A stretch of DNA of 54,890 nucleotides from Bacillus pseudomycoides (GTDB lineage: Bacteria > Bacillota > Bacilli > Bacillales > Bacillaceae_G): positions 255,344-310,233 of the forward strand of contig NZ_NVOY01000009.1 in assembly GCF_002551005.1 (NCBI RefSeq), written 5' to 3'. The notes under the pieces were generated by a model. The model did not search any database. It was given only the letters and a program-made list of their open reading frames with translations, and was not told where the DNA came from. Position numbers and translations under genes: made by a program. Each line of letters starts with the position of its first letter. Position 1 is the stretch's first letter. Shown piece by piece: positions 16,410 to 24,392 of this stretch.

Positions 16410-16844
16410 ATGACAAATGCATATGAACAATACATGCGCCAAATGGTAATTCCGATGCGTCAAGAATTAGTACGCGCAGGATTTAAAGAATTGACAACAG
16501 CAGAAGATGTACAAGAATACATGGAAAATGTAGAAGGAACAACGTTAGTAGTTGTGAACTCTGTTTGTGGTTGTGCGGCAGGCTTAGCGCGTCCATCAGC
16601 TGGTCAAGCGGTTGTACGTTCTGAGAAACAACCAAACAATCTTGTTACTGTATTTGCAGGTCAAGATAAAGAAGCAACAGCGATGATGCGCTCTTACTTT
16701 GATGAAATCCCGCCATCTTCACCATCTATGGCATTATTAAAAGGAAAAGAAGTTGTTCACTTCATTCACCGCCATGAAATTGAAGGGGCAACAATGGACG
16801 CTATTATTCAAAACTTAGAACAAGCTTTTGAAAAGCATTGCTAA
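16410..16844 (+). CDS. brxA: Bacilliredoxin BrxA/BrxB family
   Basis: A 144-residue protein that removes bacillithiol from mixed disulfides on proteins. The atypical active site CGC is seen in VVNSVCGCAAGLARPS, and the family block PPSSPSMALLKGKEVVHFIH is present. The start ATG 16410 follows GAAGGAGAG with good spacing; an ATG 27 bases upstream is not favoured. Length equals B. subtilis YphP (BrxA, 144). The paralogue BrxB (YqiW) is nearly the same size, so the A/B choice rests on the neighbouring YpgR-like gene and is only moderately sure. Confidence 0.88.
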   Translation: MTNAYEQYMRQMVIPMRQELVRAGFKELTTAEDVQEYMENVEGTTLVVVNSVCGCAAGLARPSAGQAVVRSEKQPNNLVTVFAGQDKEATAMMRSYFDEIPPSSPSMALLKGKEVVHFIHRHEIEGATMDAIIQNLEQAFEKHC

Positions 16845-16871
16845 AAAGGGAGAGATTTTCTCCCTTTTTCT
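16843..16871 (+). terminator. Rho-independent terminator
   Basis: AAAAAGGGAGA pairs with TCTCCCTTTTT, loop GATTT, starting at the brxA stop codon. Confidence 0.9.
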
Positions 16872-16889
16872 TTGTAATGAGGTGACAGA

Positions 16890-17666
16890 ATGATTGTAAC
16901 GACAGCAGGACGAACAAATAAAGAAATGACTGCATATGCTGAAAAAATAGCCATGGATTTGCAAAGTTCTTTTCTTGTGAGAAATGACAGTCCAATTTAT
17001 GAATTACATGAGCTATATAAACAAGATGTGCTTGTTGCCCAGAAAAATCGATTAGCGATTTACCCGCAAGGAACGGAAGAATCGTTCTTTTTTCATCCGA
17101 ACTCAGCGATGTTTCGCGTAAAGCGATTAATACGCGGTGAACATGATCCATTTCTGCAAGCTGCGCAGCTAGAAGAAGGTATGATGGTATTGGATTGTAC
17201 GCTTGGCATGGCATCTGACAGCATCGTGGCAAGTTATGCTGTAGGTGAAGCTGGACAAGTTACTGGATTAGAAGGTAATCGCTATATGGCATATTTAATT
17301 GAAAAAGGTCTTCAGCAGTGGGATGCAGGTGTAACAGAAATTAACGAAGCAATGCAGCGAATTACAGTGAAGCATACGGAGCATTTATCTTTTTTGCAAC
17401 AATGTGCAGATCATAGCTATGATGTCGTATATTTAGATCCGATGTTTGAAGAAACAGTATTAGAATCAGACGGTATTCGTGGTTTAAAGCATTTTGCATT
17501 GTACAACGATATTACGTATGAAACAATTAAAGAGGCTAAGCGTGTAGCGCGAAAACGAGTTGTGTTAAAGGATCATTTTCGAAGCATGCGCTTTGAAAAG
17601 CATAACTTCTTTGTCTATAAACGAAAAAGCGCAAAATTTCATTTTGGTGTGATTGAAACTTGCTAA
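16890..17666 (+). CDS. SAM-dependent methyltransferase (YpiP/RsmJ-like)
   Basis: A 258-residue Rossmann-fold methyltransferase. The SAM-binding motif I is MVLDCTLGMASDS, the acidic loop is VTGLEGNRYMAYL and the catalytic-type motif is VVYLDPMFEE, like the DPM(Y/F) motif of RsmJ/YhiQ relatives. This suggests methylation of a base in RNA or DNA; the target is not known. GAGGTGACAG precedes ATG 16890. It is independent of brxA (terminator between) and is followed by the argS leader promoter. Confidence 0.85.
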   Translation: MIVTTAGRTNKEMTAYAEKIAMDLQSSFLVRNDSPIYELHELYKQDVLVAQKNRLAIYPQGTEESFFFHPNSAMFRVKRLIRGEHDPFLQAAQLEEGMMVLDCTLGMASDSIVASYAVGEAGQVTGLEGNRYMAYLIEKGLQQWDAGVTEINEAMQRITVKHTEHLSFLQQCADHSYDVVYLDPMFEETVLESDGIRGLKHFALYNDITYETIKEAKRVARKRVVLKDHFRSMRFEKHNFFVYKRKSAKFHFGVIETC

Positions 17667-17687
17667 TTATTAGATAATATGTATAAT
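17660..17687 (+). promoter_or_regulatory. Sigma-A type promoter of the argS T-box
   Basis: TTGCTA at 17660-17665 and TATAAT at 17682-17687 with 16-base spacing, placed about 27 bases before the start of the T-box stem I. Confidence 0.65.
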
Positions 17688-17713
17688 AGATTATAATAAA
17701 TTTTTATAGAAAA

Positions 17714-17947
17714 TCTTGGATGAAGAGAGTAATTATTTTCAGAAGCAAAAGCGAGCTAGGGACGGTGAAAGCCTAGTGCAGAGAAAATAATGAAGCGCAC
17801 TTCGGAGATGCTGCTTGAACGGTGTAGTAGAGTAAGCCGGGGATCCCTAACCTCGTTATAAACGGGAAAGTGGTTCATGATAAACAACAAGGGTGGTACC
17901 ACGGGTGTAAACTCGTCTCTTTTTTAGAAAAGAGGCGAGTTTTTTTA
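17714..17947 (+). promoter_or_regulatory. T-box leader, specifier CGC (Arg)
   Basis: The leader contains AGTA of the stem I S-turn near 17729 and the opposite GAA at 17792-17794, followed by one base and CGC at 17796-17798, an arginine codon, then A. The T-box sequence AGGGTGGTACCACGG is at 17890-17904. The terminator is AAACTCGTCTCTTTT paired with AGAGGCGAGTTTTTTT, ending at 17947. Uncharged tRNA-Arg should stabilise the antiterminator and let transcription enter argS, which begins 25 bases on. The specifier fits the gene. Confidence 0.93.
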
Positions 17948-17971
17948 TTGATAAAAAGGAGGAAGATACTG

Positions 17972-19660
17972 ATGGAATATAAAATGAAGTTTGCACAGCA
18001 TGTATTCGATGTATTAGAACCAGGTTTATCATTAGAACAAATTGCTGCTTTAATTGAAACACCAAAGCAAGATGAGTTTGGAGATGTTGCTTTTCCTTGC
18101 TTCACATTAGCAAAACAATATAAAAAAGCACCAGCAGTTATTGCGCAGGAACTAGCAGATAAATTATCTCACCCATTTTTTACAAAAGTAAAAGCGGTTG
18201 GACCGTATGTAAATGTGTTCTTCGATCGTCAAACTGTAAGTAATGAAGTGTTAAATGCAATACTAGACGAAAAAGAAGAATATGGACAGCTGTACTTTGG
18301 ACAAGAAAAAACGGTTGTAATTGACTATTCATCTCCTAATATCGCGAAGCCGTTTTCGATGGGACATTTACGTTCTACAATGATTGGAAATGCATTAAAA
18401 CATATATGTGAAAAATGTGGTTATGAAGTTGTAGGCATTAACTACGTTGGTGACTGGGGAACTCAGTTTGGAAAGCTCATTACCGCTTATAAAAAATGGG
18501 GTGATGAAGAGCTTGTTAGAGAAGATCCGATTCGCGAGTTATTTAAGTTATACGTACGTTTTCATGAAGAAGTAAAAGAGTATCCAGAGCTTGAAAAAGA
18601 AGGGCGTGCTTGGTTTAAGAAGCTAGAGGATGGCAATGAAGAAGCGGTATATTTGTGGAACTGGTTCCGTCACGAATCGTTAAAAGAGTTCTCTCGCATT
18701 TATGAACTGCTTGGCATAGAATTCTCGAATTTTCAAGGAGAAGCATTTTACAATGATAAGATGGATGATTTCGTTAAGCTTCTAGAAGAAAAATGTTTAT
18801 TAGAAGAATCAGACGGAGCGCAAGTTGTTAATTTGGAAGAAGAAGGAATGCCGCCATGTTTAATTAAAAAGTCAGATGGTGCTACGCTCTATGCAACGCG
18901 TGATTTAACAGCTGCATTATATCGTCAAAACACGTATTCATTTGATAAAGCACTATATGTCGTTGGAGATGAACAAAGTTTACATTTCTCGCAATTTTTC
19001 ACTGTACTAAAGAAATTAGGGTTTCAGTGGGTAGAAGGCATGTCTCACGTTCCATTCGGACTTATTTTAAAAGATGGTAAGAAAATGTCTACCCGTAAAG
19101 GGAAAGTTGTTTTACTAGAAGAAGTGTTAGAAGAAGCAATCATGTTAGCAAAGCAAAATATTGAAGAGAAAAATCCGAATTTAAAGAACAAAGATGAAGT
19201 AGCAAGACAAGTCGGGGTTGGTGCAGTTATTTTCCATGACTTGAAAAATGAACGCATGCATAACATTGAATTTTCGCTTGAAAATATGTTGAAATTCGAA
19301 GGGGAAACGGGACCATACGTACAATACACACATGCGCGTACTTGTTCACTATTGAAAAAAAGCGATATCGATATTGAAAAACAAGAGTTACAGTTGACAG
19401 ACGATATAAGTTGGACCGTTATAAAACTATTGCATCGTTTTCCACAAGTCATTGAAACGGCGTTTGCGAAATATGAACCATCTAATATTGCGAAATATAT
19501 ACTAGACGTAGCACAAGCATTTAATAAATATTACGGTAACATTCGTATTTTAGAAGAAAATGCAGAGAGAGAAAGCAGACTCGCTCTCGTATATGCGGTA
19601 GCAGTTGTATTAAAAGAAGGATTGCGTTTACTCGGGGTGGAAGCACCTGAGGAGATGTAG
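17972..19660 (+). CDS. argS: Arginyl-tRNA synthetase, T-box controlled (probable second copy)
   Basis: A 562-residue class I synthetase that attaches Arg to tRNA-Arg. The N-terminal additional domain occupies about 1-110. The catalytic block is DYSSPNIAKPFSMGHLRST, so the HIGH-type motif reads SMGH (129-132) with Ser in place of the first His. The KMSKS-type loop is KKMSTRKGKVV, and the C-terminal anticodon-binding domain starts near TGPYVQYTHARTCSLLKK. The start ATG 17972 is set by AAAGGAGGAAG. Arginine T-box control and the variant motif suggest this is the inducible extra ArgRS found in the B. cereus group beside a housekeeping ArgRS; the other copy is outside the window. Confidence 0.93.
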   Translation: MEYKMKFAQHVFDVLEPGLSLEQIAALIETPKQDEFGDVAFPCFTLAKQYKKAPAVIAQELADKLSHPFFTKVKAVGPYVNVFFDRQTVSNEVLNAILDEKEEYGQLYFGQEKTVVIDYSSPNIAKPFSMGHLRSTMIGNALKHICEKCGYEVVGINYVGDWGTQFGKLITAYKKWGDEELVREDPIRELFKLYVRFHEEVKEYPELEKEGRAWFKKLEDGNEEAVYLWNWFRHESLKEFSRIYELLGIEFSNFQGEAFYNDKMDDFVKLLEEKCLLEESDGAQVVNLEEEGMPPCLIKKSDGATLYATRDLTAALYRQNTYSFDKALYVVGDEQSLHFSQFFTVLKKLGFQWVEGMSHVPFGLILKDGKKMSTRKGKVVLLEEVLEEAIMLAKQNIEEKNPNLKNKDEVARQVGVGAVIFHDLKNERMHNIEFSLENMLKFEGETGPYVQYTHARTCSLLKKSDIDIEKQELQLTDDISWTVIKLLHRFPQVIETAFAKYEPSNIAKYILDVAQAFNKYYGNIRILEENAERESRLALVYAVAVVLKEGLRLLGVEAPEEM

Positions 19661-19668
19661 AAGGCAGA

Positions 19669-19710
19669 AAAGAGAAAGGAATTAAATATGTATCAATTCC
19701 TTTCTCTTCT
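19669..19710. terminator. Hairpin between convergent genes, probable terminator
   Basis: AGAGAAAGGAATT pairs with AATTCCTTTCTCT around an ~11-nt loop. T tracts are modest on both sides (TTCTC plus strand, CTTTTCTGCC minus strand), so it probably serves both argS and the HAD gene. Confidence 0.65.
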
Positions 19711-19720
19711 CAACATTGAT

Positions 19721-20410
19721 CTATTTTTTTAGTATATTTTTAAGCTCCAGCAAATTAGTAATTTCATAAGTAGGTTTAAATTCTGATGTATTTACAATTT
19801 TATTAGGATTAAACCAGCACGTATCGATACCAAATTTGATTCCGCCTTGTATATCAGAAGTTAAGCTATCTCCTACCATTAATACTTTACCTTTATCAGT
19901 ATGCTTTAAATTGTTTAAAGCGTGTTCAAATATTTTAGCATCTGGCTTCGATACATTAACATCCTCAGAGACTACTATATCTTCAAAGTATTTTGCTATA
20001 GTAGATTTCCGTATTCTATTATCTTGAACATCTTTGAGACCATTGGTGATTATAGAAAGTCTATAGTCTTTATGCAGACTTTCTATAAGGTCTATACTCT
20101 CATCATATAAAAATGACGCATTAGATAAATGTTTCATATATAATTGTGCAAATTCAACTTTATCAAATTTAGCATTTAATTTATTTGATAATCGTTTAAA
20201 TCTTTCAGCATTTAATTGTTTTTGAGTAATAAGTCCATCCTCTAGCTCTTTCCATATAGCTGTATTGATAGCCTTGTATACTTTCAAATGATAACTTTCA
20301 TCATATTCAATATTACACGCCAGCATCGTATTTTTAAGTGCATGTTTTTCAGACTTTTTAAAATCAAATAAAGTCTCATCTGCATCAAATATTATAACTT
20401 CGTACTTCAT
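19721..20410 (-). CDS. yfnB: HAD nucleotidase, YjjG/YfnB family
   Basis: A 229-residue HAD phosphatase. Motif I is IIFDADETLFDF (nucleophile Asp plus acid/base Asp), motif II LSIITNGLKDVQ, motif III Lys in SKPDAKIFEHAL and motif IV VLMVGDSLTSDIQGG. The DADETLFDF block and the NGLKDVQ..R pattern are typical of the YjjG family, which dephosphorylates pyrimidine nucleoside monophosphates including non-canonical ones. Start is ATG 20410 with TTGGAGGATT upstream; the in-frame extension to 20476 lacks a binding site. B. subtilis YfnB is the likely relative. Confidence 0.87.
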   Translation of the reverse strand: MKYEVIIFDADETLFDFKKSEKHALKNTMLACNIEYDESYHLKVYKAINTAIWKELEDGLITQKQLNAERFKRLSNKLNAKFDKVEFAQLYMKHLSNASFLYDESIDLIESLHKDYRLSIITNGLKDVQDNRIRKSTIAKYFEDIVVSEDVNVSKPDAKIFEHALNNLKHTDKGKVLMVGDSLTSDIQGGIKFGIDTCWFNPNKIVNTSEFKPTYEITNLLELKNILKK

Positions 20411-20599
20411 TTTAATCCTCCAAATATAGTTAGTTTTTATAGTTATCATATACAAACTTCTTATCAACGTGCTCATATGAAGGCCTGTTATACGTCAAAG
20501 TGCTAGATTTTAGATAAATCACCTTCTATGTTTTAAGACACTTAATAAATTACAGTATTTATTACGCACTGTATATAACATATGTCATATACAGCGGGG

Positions 20600-20863
20600 A
20601 TTACGAGAAATCTTGAGAACGGGAAAATTACCCATTCCGATCACGCGCGAATTGTATGTTTACATCACCGTACTCTGTGTGTTGCGTACGTGAAAAAGAA
20701 CCATTATGTGAGTGGTCTAATTTGAAACCAATACGATCATATTTTTCATAGTCTGAAAACGCTGTTAATGCTGTTGCCTGTAGCGTATTCAGCTAACGAA
20801 AAGCCTCTGTATTATATTGTTTTGGACTAGTGCTTTGATGACTTTTGATGTAAACTGTTTCAT
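20600..20863 (-). pseudogene. IS256-family (mutator-type) transposase, N-terminal remnant
   Basis: On the minus strand ATG 20863, with AAAGAGG upstream, begins MKQFTSKVIKALVQ. After a frame change and a stop, the sequence goes on as ALTAFSDYEKYDRIGFKLDH then NGSFSRTQHTEYGDVNIQFA and RDRNG. This is the conserved N-terminal block of IS256 transposases (ELTAFLDYEKYDRIG, TLHTEYGDL, IPRDRNGEF in family members). At least two disruptions occur and the catalytic core is absent, so it cannot be active. Confidence 0.75.
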
Positions 20864-21030
20864 AGGAAGACCTCTTTTCTGTGAATTATTTGAGGTAACT
20901 CAATTCTCACAAGAAAAGTTTTTTTTACGTCTTTATTCATTTACACAAAATATTTTATACTCTCTAAGTATTCGAATAAGAAAAAAACAAATCAATTAAA
21001 CTTACAATTTAAATGTAATAGGGGATAAGA

Positions 21031-23358
21031 ATGATGAGTAAAAGTAATAAGTTAAAGATACGTAGTAAATCAGTTGCGGTGCTAGGGGTAACTGGGGCAT
21101 GTTTATTTTTATTAGAACCAACGTTGATAAAAGCTGATAACTTACAATCTAACATTACAAAAGTACAAGAAAATCAGGTTGGTGATAACTTACAAGGTAA
21201 AGATAGTAAATCGAATGATTTACAAGATAAATCACAAGATAATAGCTTCAAAACAGATAATTTACAAACAGATAACTCGCAAACTAATGGAGTTAAATCG
21301 AATAATTCACAAAACCCACAAGATAGTAATGTTAAATCAGAAAATGTACAGGGTATAGATGTAGAATCAAATAGTCAACAAGATAACAGTGCTAAATCAT
21401 CTAACATACAAAGTAATGAGATCAAATCAGTTAATAAATCATCTAACTTACAACCTAGCACAACAAATGTACAAGAGACTCAAATTATTGAGTTTTCACA
21501 AGGTAATGCTATTTGGTCTGTGCCATATGGATTACAAGGTGCAAACTATATTGATTCTACAAATAAGTATGCAGGAAAAGAAGTTCGACTGATTCAAAAA
21601 ATGGTAGTAAATAATGCAACTTGGTATCAATTTAGTATAGACGGTAAAACAATAGGTTGGTTAGATAGTAAAGTATTAAGTAAATTATCGAACATACAAG
21701 AAATAAATCAAGACTCTATAATGGGTGCGACCTATAATAATGGTATTTGGTCTTTACCGTATGGCGTTAAGGGTGCAAACTATGTAGATACTTCAGATAA
21801 ATATGCTTACGATAACATTAAATTAATAGAAAAAGCAGCTTTTGGAGATACAACTTGGTATAAATTTAGTGTGAACGGTAAAGTAATCGGTTGGGTTGAC
21901 TCTAAAGCATTAGACAAAGATGGGGTAAAACCTGTTAATTTCTCTGTAACAATTGGAACTACAAACGGTAATGGGATATGGTCAAAACCTTATGGTGTGA
22001 TGGATGCTCAATACTTAAGTTCTACTAATGATTATGCTTATCAAACATTACAAGTAATAAAGACAGTTAAAAAGGGAGTTACAAACTGGTATCAAGTTAA
22101 AAATGATAAAGGGATAGTTGGTTGGATAGATGGTGATAAAGCCGTAACTGACTTGGAAAATTTACCTGTTGAAAACAGTTCAGTACTAATTGGTGGTTCT
22201 GCAAAACCTTCTGACGGTGTTTGGAGTGTACCATATGGGGAATATGGTGCTAACTGGATTGCATCTGTTAGTGATTACAGCTTTAAACAAGTTAAAGTTA
22301 TTCAAAAGGTGAAGAAAAATAATGTTGTGTGGAGTAAAATCACATTAGGGGATAAAGTACTAGGTTGGATTGATTCAAGAACATTATCCAATCTTGTAAT
22401 TAATGATGAAAATAAAACTGTATTATTAGGAGATACATACGGTCACTCTATTTGGACTTTACCTTATGGTGAAGAGAACACTAAATATGTAGGTTCTGCA
22501 AATAACTATGTAAATAAACCTATTAAAGTTATTGGTAGTTTAACAACGGAACAAACAGTTTGGTATCATTTTACAGTGGACGGTAAAGAAGTTGGTTGGA
22601 TTGACTCAAAAGCAGTTTCTAATGCATCTAACATAGTAGAAATGAATGAGACTTATCATGTATCAAATACTCAGGGCCATACTGTATGGTCAAGACCTTA
22701 TGGTATGCAAAATGCATCTTATATTGGCTCTGCTTCTGATTTTGCTGATAAGAACTTAAATGTAAAATTATCTGTAAATTACAACGGTGTAACGTGGTAT
22801 GCTTTTAGAGACAAGAAGGGGAATTTAAATTGGTTAGATAGTAGAGCGGTTGTTCAAGGTTCTACTTACCCACATTTGGATGTACCGATTATTAATCAAC
22901 GTGATCCTTATAATCCATCAAGAAATTTAGTATCCGGTTGTGAGATAACATCTGTAACTATGATGTTACAGTATGCAGGTGCGAATGTAGATAAAGTTCA
23001 ACTTGCATATGAAATGCCATATTCTAGTGTTGATCCAAATCAAGGTTTTGTAGGCGACCCTTTTGGTAGAGGTTGGACAATATATCCTCCAGCTTTGATG
23101 AATTTAGTACGTAAATACACAGGTAGTGCAATAAATCTAACTGGTTTAGAAATAAAAAGAAATTTAGACGAGGGGAAACCTGTTGTAGTTTGGATGACTA
23201 TGCATGGTTTTACAGTTCACGCTATTACGCTTGTAGGGTATGATGAAAACTATTTTTATTATAACGATCCTTGGACTGGTGAGAAAAACGCTTCTATGTA
23301 TTGGTCTGACTTTTATAACAATTGGTCTACACAAAATAGACGAGCTATTTCATATTAA
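21031..23358 (+). CDS. Secreted C39-like cysteine peptidase with six GW repeats
   Basis: A 775-residue exported protein. Residues 1-35 are a signal peptide (SKSVAVLGVTGACLFLLEPT). About 36-150 is an Asn/Ser/Gln/Asp-rich low-complexity region with repeated DNLQ, KSNN and QDNS units. Six SH3-type GW modules follow from about 158 to 608, each starting IWS.PYG and ending in a GW(I/L/V)DS block; the sixth has NW in place of GW. The last ~160 residues are a papain-like C39 domain: VSGCEITSVTMMLQYAG (Cys), HGFTVHAITLVGY (His), YYNDPWTG (Asp). GW modules bind lipoteichoic acid or glycosaminoglycans non-covalently; there is no LPXTG sorting signal. The target of the peptidase is unknown. GGGGAT precedes ATG 21031; ATG 21034 is an equal alternative. 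Confidence 0.88.
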   Translation: MMSKSNKLKIRSKSVAVLGVTGACLFLLEPTLIKADNLQSNITKVQENQVGDNLQGKDSKSNDLQDKSQDNSFKTDNLQTDNSQTNGVKSNNSQNPQDSNVKSENVQGIDVESNSQQDNSAKSSNIQSNEIKSVNKSSNLQPSTTNVQETQIIEFSQGNAIWSVPYGLQGANYIDSTNKYAGKEVRLIQKMVVNNATWYQFSIDGKTIGWLDSKVLSKLSNIQEINQDSIMGATYNNGIWSLPYGVKGANYVDTSDKYAYDNIKLIEKAAFGDTTWYKFSVNGKVIGWVDSKALDKDGVKPVNFSVTIGTTNGNGIWSKPYGVMDAQYLSSTNDYAYQTLQVIKTVKKGVTNWYQVKNDKGIVGWIDGDKAVTDLENLPVENSSVLIGGSAKPSDGVWSVPYGEYGANWIASVSDYSFKQVKVIQKVKKNNVVWSKITLGDKVLGWIDSRTLSNLVINDENKTVLLGDTYGHSIWTLPYGEENTKYVGSANNYVNKPIKVIGSLTTEQTVWYHFTVDGKEVGWIDSKAVSNASNIVEMNETYHVSNTQGHTVWSRPYGMQNASYIGSASDFADKNLNVKLSVNYNGVTWYAFRDKKGNLNWLDSRAVVQGSTYPHLDVPIINQRDPYNPSRNLVSGCEITSVTMMLQYAGANVDKVQLAYEMPYSSVDPNQGFVGDPFGRGWTIYPPALMNLVRKYTGSAINLTGLEIKRNLDEGKPVVVWMTMHGFTVHAITLVGYDENYFYYNDPWTGEKNASMYWSDFYNNWSTQNRRAISY

Positions 23359-23384
23359 AGTATTGGGTAGAGTTTAACATTTTC

Positions 23385-23455
23385 AGCCAATTCATTTCCA
23401 TTTTCTAAATGTGCAGGGCGTAGCCCGACGAAAGGTGGAGATGAATTGGCTTTTT
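23385..23455 (+). terminator. Long hairpin terminator after the GW/C39 gene
   Basis: AGCCAATTCAT at 23385-23395 pairs with ATGAATTGGCT at 23441-23451 followed by TTTTTG. An inner stem GGGCG-TA-GCCC lies at the tip. The arm is longer than a usual terminator. Confidence 0.75.
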
Positions 23456-23604
23456 GCATAGAAAAACATACATTTTATCCTAAAATCTACTTGTGAAAGG
23501 TTCTTTACAAAATGAATGCCCCCTTGATTGGCAATTTCAAGTATAAAGCTATTTTTAGTAGGTGTCCCAATTCATTAGGGGCAAAGGAAAAAGTGTTCAA
23601 ATAA

Positions 23605-23841
23605 TTAATTATTAAAGAATCCTAAAGCATACTTCACACCTTCATGAATATCAATCGTTTCGTATCCTGCTAATTCTTCAAGGGTAATATGCATTTTGAC
23701 ATTTTCTAATTCGTAACCACTGTCTAAGTCAATATTTAGGAGAACTTCATATCCATCAGTAGTAGCGTTCGTTTCCAGAATGTTGAAAGTCTGAATCGCT
23801 GTACCTGTTTCATACTCGATTGGTTCTATAAAATCTGACAT
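23605..23841 (-). CDS. Small acidic hypothetical protein
   Basis: A 78-residue protein starting MSDFIEPIEYETGTAIQTFN. It is acidic, has no membrane segment or signal peptide, and alternates hydrophobic and charged residues in a way that suggests a beta-rich fold (GYEVLLNIDLDSGYELENV). TGGTGGTG upstream of ATG 23841 is a fair ribosome binding site. It lies alone between the secreted peptidase and the ileS leader. Not recognised. Confidence 0.55.
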   Translation of the reverse strand: MSDFIEPIEYETGTAIQTFNILETNATTDGYEVLLNIDLDSGYELENVKMHITLEELAGYETIDIHEGVKYALGFFNN

Positions 23842-24048
23842 AAAAACACCACCATTTTGTTTTAAAATCTAGTACTTGATGTATAGATTACTTCGTTTTT
23901 TCCTGATAATAAACATGTTTGGTTCTTTCAGTAGTTTAACCATGCGACATTCTGTTATTCATGTAACGTTCTTAAAGAAGTAGAATAAAAAAGGGTAGTA
24001 AAGATAAAAATGAAATAAATATAAATCAGAAAAAACATTCTAAATTAA

Positions 24049-24078
24049 TTGACAATTGGAATTGCATTGGAATAAAAT
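24049..24078 (+). promoter_or_regulatory. Sigma-A type promoter of the ileS T-box
   Basis: TTGACA at 24049-24054 and TAAAAT at 24073-24078, 18-base spacing, ahead of the T-box stem I. Confidence 0.6.
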
Positions 24079-24099
24079 AACTGTTAATAAAAGTATACA

Positions 24100-24356
24100 A
24101 ATCTGATGACGAGAACGAGTAAAATATATCACTGTTCCCCAGAGAGCCGGTGCCTTGCTGAAAGCCGGTGTTCGATATATGTTTGAAAATCATCTCCGAG
24201 GAGTCGAACTGAACATAGTAAGTTCGAACGGTTGTCTACCGTTACAAGGAACGCGTATGATTGTACGTTGCTGAGTGCTATTGATGAACGATTAATCAAT
24301 AGAAGTAGGGTGGTAGCGCGGGTAAACCCGTCCCTAATGATAGGGACGGGTTTTTT
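24100..24356 (+). promoter_or_regulatory. T-box leader, specifier ATC (Ile)
   Basis: Stem I shows AGTA near 24118 opposite GAA at 24185-24187; one base later ATC at 24189-24191, an isoleucine codon, then A. The apical loop region has the usual CCAGAGAGCCGGTG and GCTGAAAGCCGGT blocks. The T-box AGGGTGGTAGCGCGG is at 24307-24321, followed by the terminator AAACCCGTCCCTA / TAGGGACGGGTTTTTT. The specifier agrees with the downstream IleRS gene. Confidence 0.95.
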
Positions 24357-24392
24357 GTGTACTATTAATTATTTCTTAAGGAGTGATTGTAG

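Noticed and set aside
17870-17971. N-terminal extension of ArgRS
   Set aside because: These codons lie inside the T-box antiterminator/terminator and are not protein-coding.
19836-20110. Plus-strand reading frames inside the YfnB-like gene
   Set aside because: Shadows of the real minus-strand gene, which has complete HAD motifs.
20817-20999. Plus-strand 60-codon reading frame before the GW peptidase gene
   Set aside because: Lies opposite the IS256 remnant, with no ribosome binding site and no recognisable protein features.
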